Assembly (NCBI GenBank): GCA_027924585.1
Contig: BSBM01002059.1
Coordinates: 248,001-312,000 of the forward strand
Reading direction: 5' to 3'
DNA from: Larix kaempferi
Lineage: Eukaryota > Streptophyta > Pinopsida > Pinales > Pinaceae
Length of the DNA stretch: 64,000 nucleotides
The position numbers and the translations under genes were made by a program. The notes under the pieces are model-generated. The model was not told the origin of the DNA and did not search any database. It was given only the letters and a program-made list of their open reading frames with translations. Positions 63,499 to 64,000 of the stretch are shown here, in pieces (positions within the stretch are counted from its first letter, which is position 1; every line of letters starts with the position of its first letter).

Positions 63499-64000
63499 TG
63501 TTAGTTTTTACTTATCATTTGAGCAGCATATAGAATATAAACAATTACTGAAAGATAAACAAGCACAGCATAAAAGACGAGACACAATTTATCCTGGGAA
63601 ACCCTCTTGGGGTAGAAAACCCAGCAAAGCCTTCCTTAATATAGAAATCACAAAGTACAAGATAACCCCAAGACAAAACAGCTACTCCCTTGCTTGTGCG
63701 CCACTCTCTTCTCCACTAATGCGAGCTTGCTTGAGTGAATGAGATAATACAAATGAGAGAGAGCACGCCTATTGATATTCTTCCGTTGAGATGACTAATT
63801 CCTCGATGGGGCCGACTTGTCTAACTGAATGGTCAATTAGATAAGATAATAATCTTTCCGGGGCTTTTCTAGGCCGACACATGTCCTAGGGTTTACATTG
63901 ATTCTTTCAATGACCTTTACATTATTAATTACATGACCATCAACTCTCGTAGGAGGAATACAATAATATAAATAGAATATCTTCCTCAGTTACATTATTT
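63499..64000 (-). repeat. 5' LTR of the copia element (partial, runs off the window)
   Basis: The LTR is bounded inside by the CA end (plus-strand TG at 63499-63500) immediately before the primer-binding site. At least 502 bp are in view and the outer TG end is not seen before 64000. It contains a TTTCCCAGGATAAATTGTG-type stretch (minus strand, around 63588-63608), the sort of sequence common in the R/U5 part of plant copia LTRs. Confidence 0.8.

Larger units (their letters stand above)
56379..64000 (-). mobile_element. Degenerate Ty1/copia LTR retrotransposon, 5' LTR cut by window end
   Basis: Order on the minus strand is 5' LTR (63499 to beyond 64000), primer-binding site (63487-63498), untranslated leader, gag, protease, integrase, reverse transcriptase, RNase H and minisatellite. 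Protease-integrase-RT order is diagnostic of copia. Coding lesions are in-frame stops at 62997-62999, 59079-59081 and 56613-56615, a one-base-type frameshift near 59150-59156, and a 2642-bp nested insertion at 59651-62292. No 3' LTR matching the 5' LTR is found downstream (below 56.4 kb), so that end is deleted or replaced. It cannot move on its own. Confidence 0.93.

Overview
This window looks like repeat-rich intergenic DNA from a plant nuclear genome, probably a large-genome seed plant. A gymnosperm is a guess from the general feel of the retroelements and was not tested. I find no intact host gene, no rRNA or tRNA gene, no CRISPR array and nothing prokaryotic. The evidence for a plant is a Ty1/copia polyprotein with a tRNA-iMet primer-binding site, very long solo-LTR-like insertions with TG...CA ends and 5-bp target duplications, and a degenerate fragment resembling plant MUN-domain (UNC-13/PATROL1-like) proteins.

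Layout. From 1 to about 53.8 kb there is a tandem array of ten units of about 4.4 kb (U1-U10) in one orientation, starting at 1, 4334, 8737, 12938, 21865, 26229, 30630, 35033, 43920 and 47407. A complete unit has two related half-units, A (about 1.39 kb) and B (about 1.34 kb), set in about 1.67 kb of unrelated spacer, so it is a higher-order repeat. Each half-unit carries an imperfect foldback of about 230 bp; I locate 19 of them. The spacer holds a recurrent TATA-box-like motif. Short open frames recur from unit to unit, but their differences look neutral, so I treat the array as non-coding.

Three large insertions break units U4 (16789-21326), U8 (36684-41144) and U10 (48314-52871). Each is about 4.5 kb, begins TG, ends CA, has near-perfect 10-bp inverted ends and a 5-bp target duplication (GGAAC, GGGCT, AGTAT), has no coding capacity and has a TATA box near its middle. 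I read them as solo LTRs of one giant-LTR family. The first two are on the minus strand and the third on the plus strand.

The right edge of the array (53.8-55.1 kb) is a diverged, rearranged copy. It is followed by about 0.5 kb of unclassified sequence with GTACC motifs, a (TA)n microsatellite, an AT-rich stretch and a 65/85-bp minisatellite.

From 56.38 kb to the window end lies a minus-strand Ty1/copia retrotransposon: 5' LTR (63499 to the window edge), primer-binding site, gag, protease, integrase, reverse transcriptase and RNase H. It is dead, with three in-frame stops and one frameshift. A 2642-bp element (59651-62292, 5-bp target duplication GGACA) splits gag from protease and carries the MUN-like gene fragment at one edge. 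I cannot find a 3' LTR.

History, by inference: the array grew by unequal exchange, was hit by giant-LTR retrotransposons that collapsed to solo LTRs, and is bordered by an older copia element that was itself hit by another insertion.
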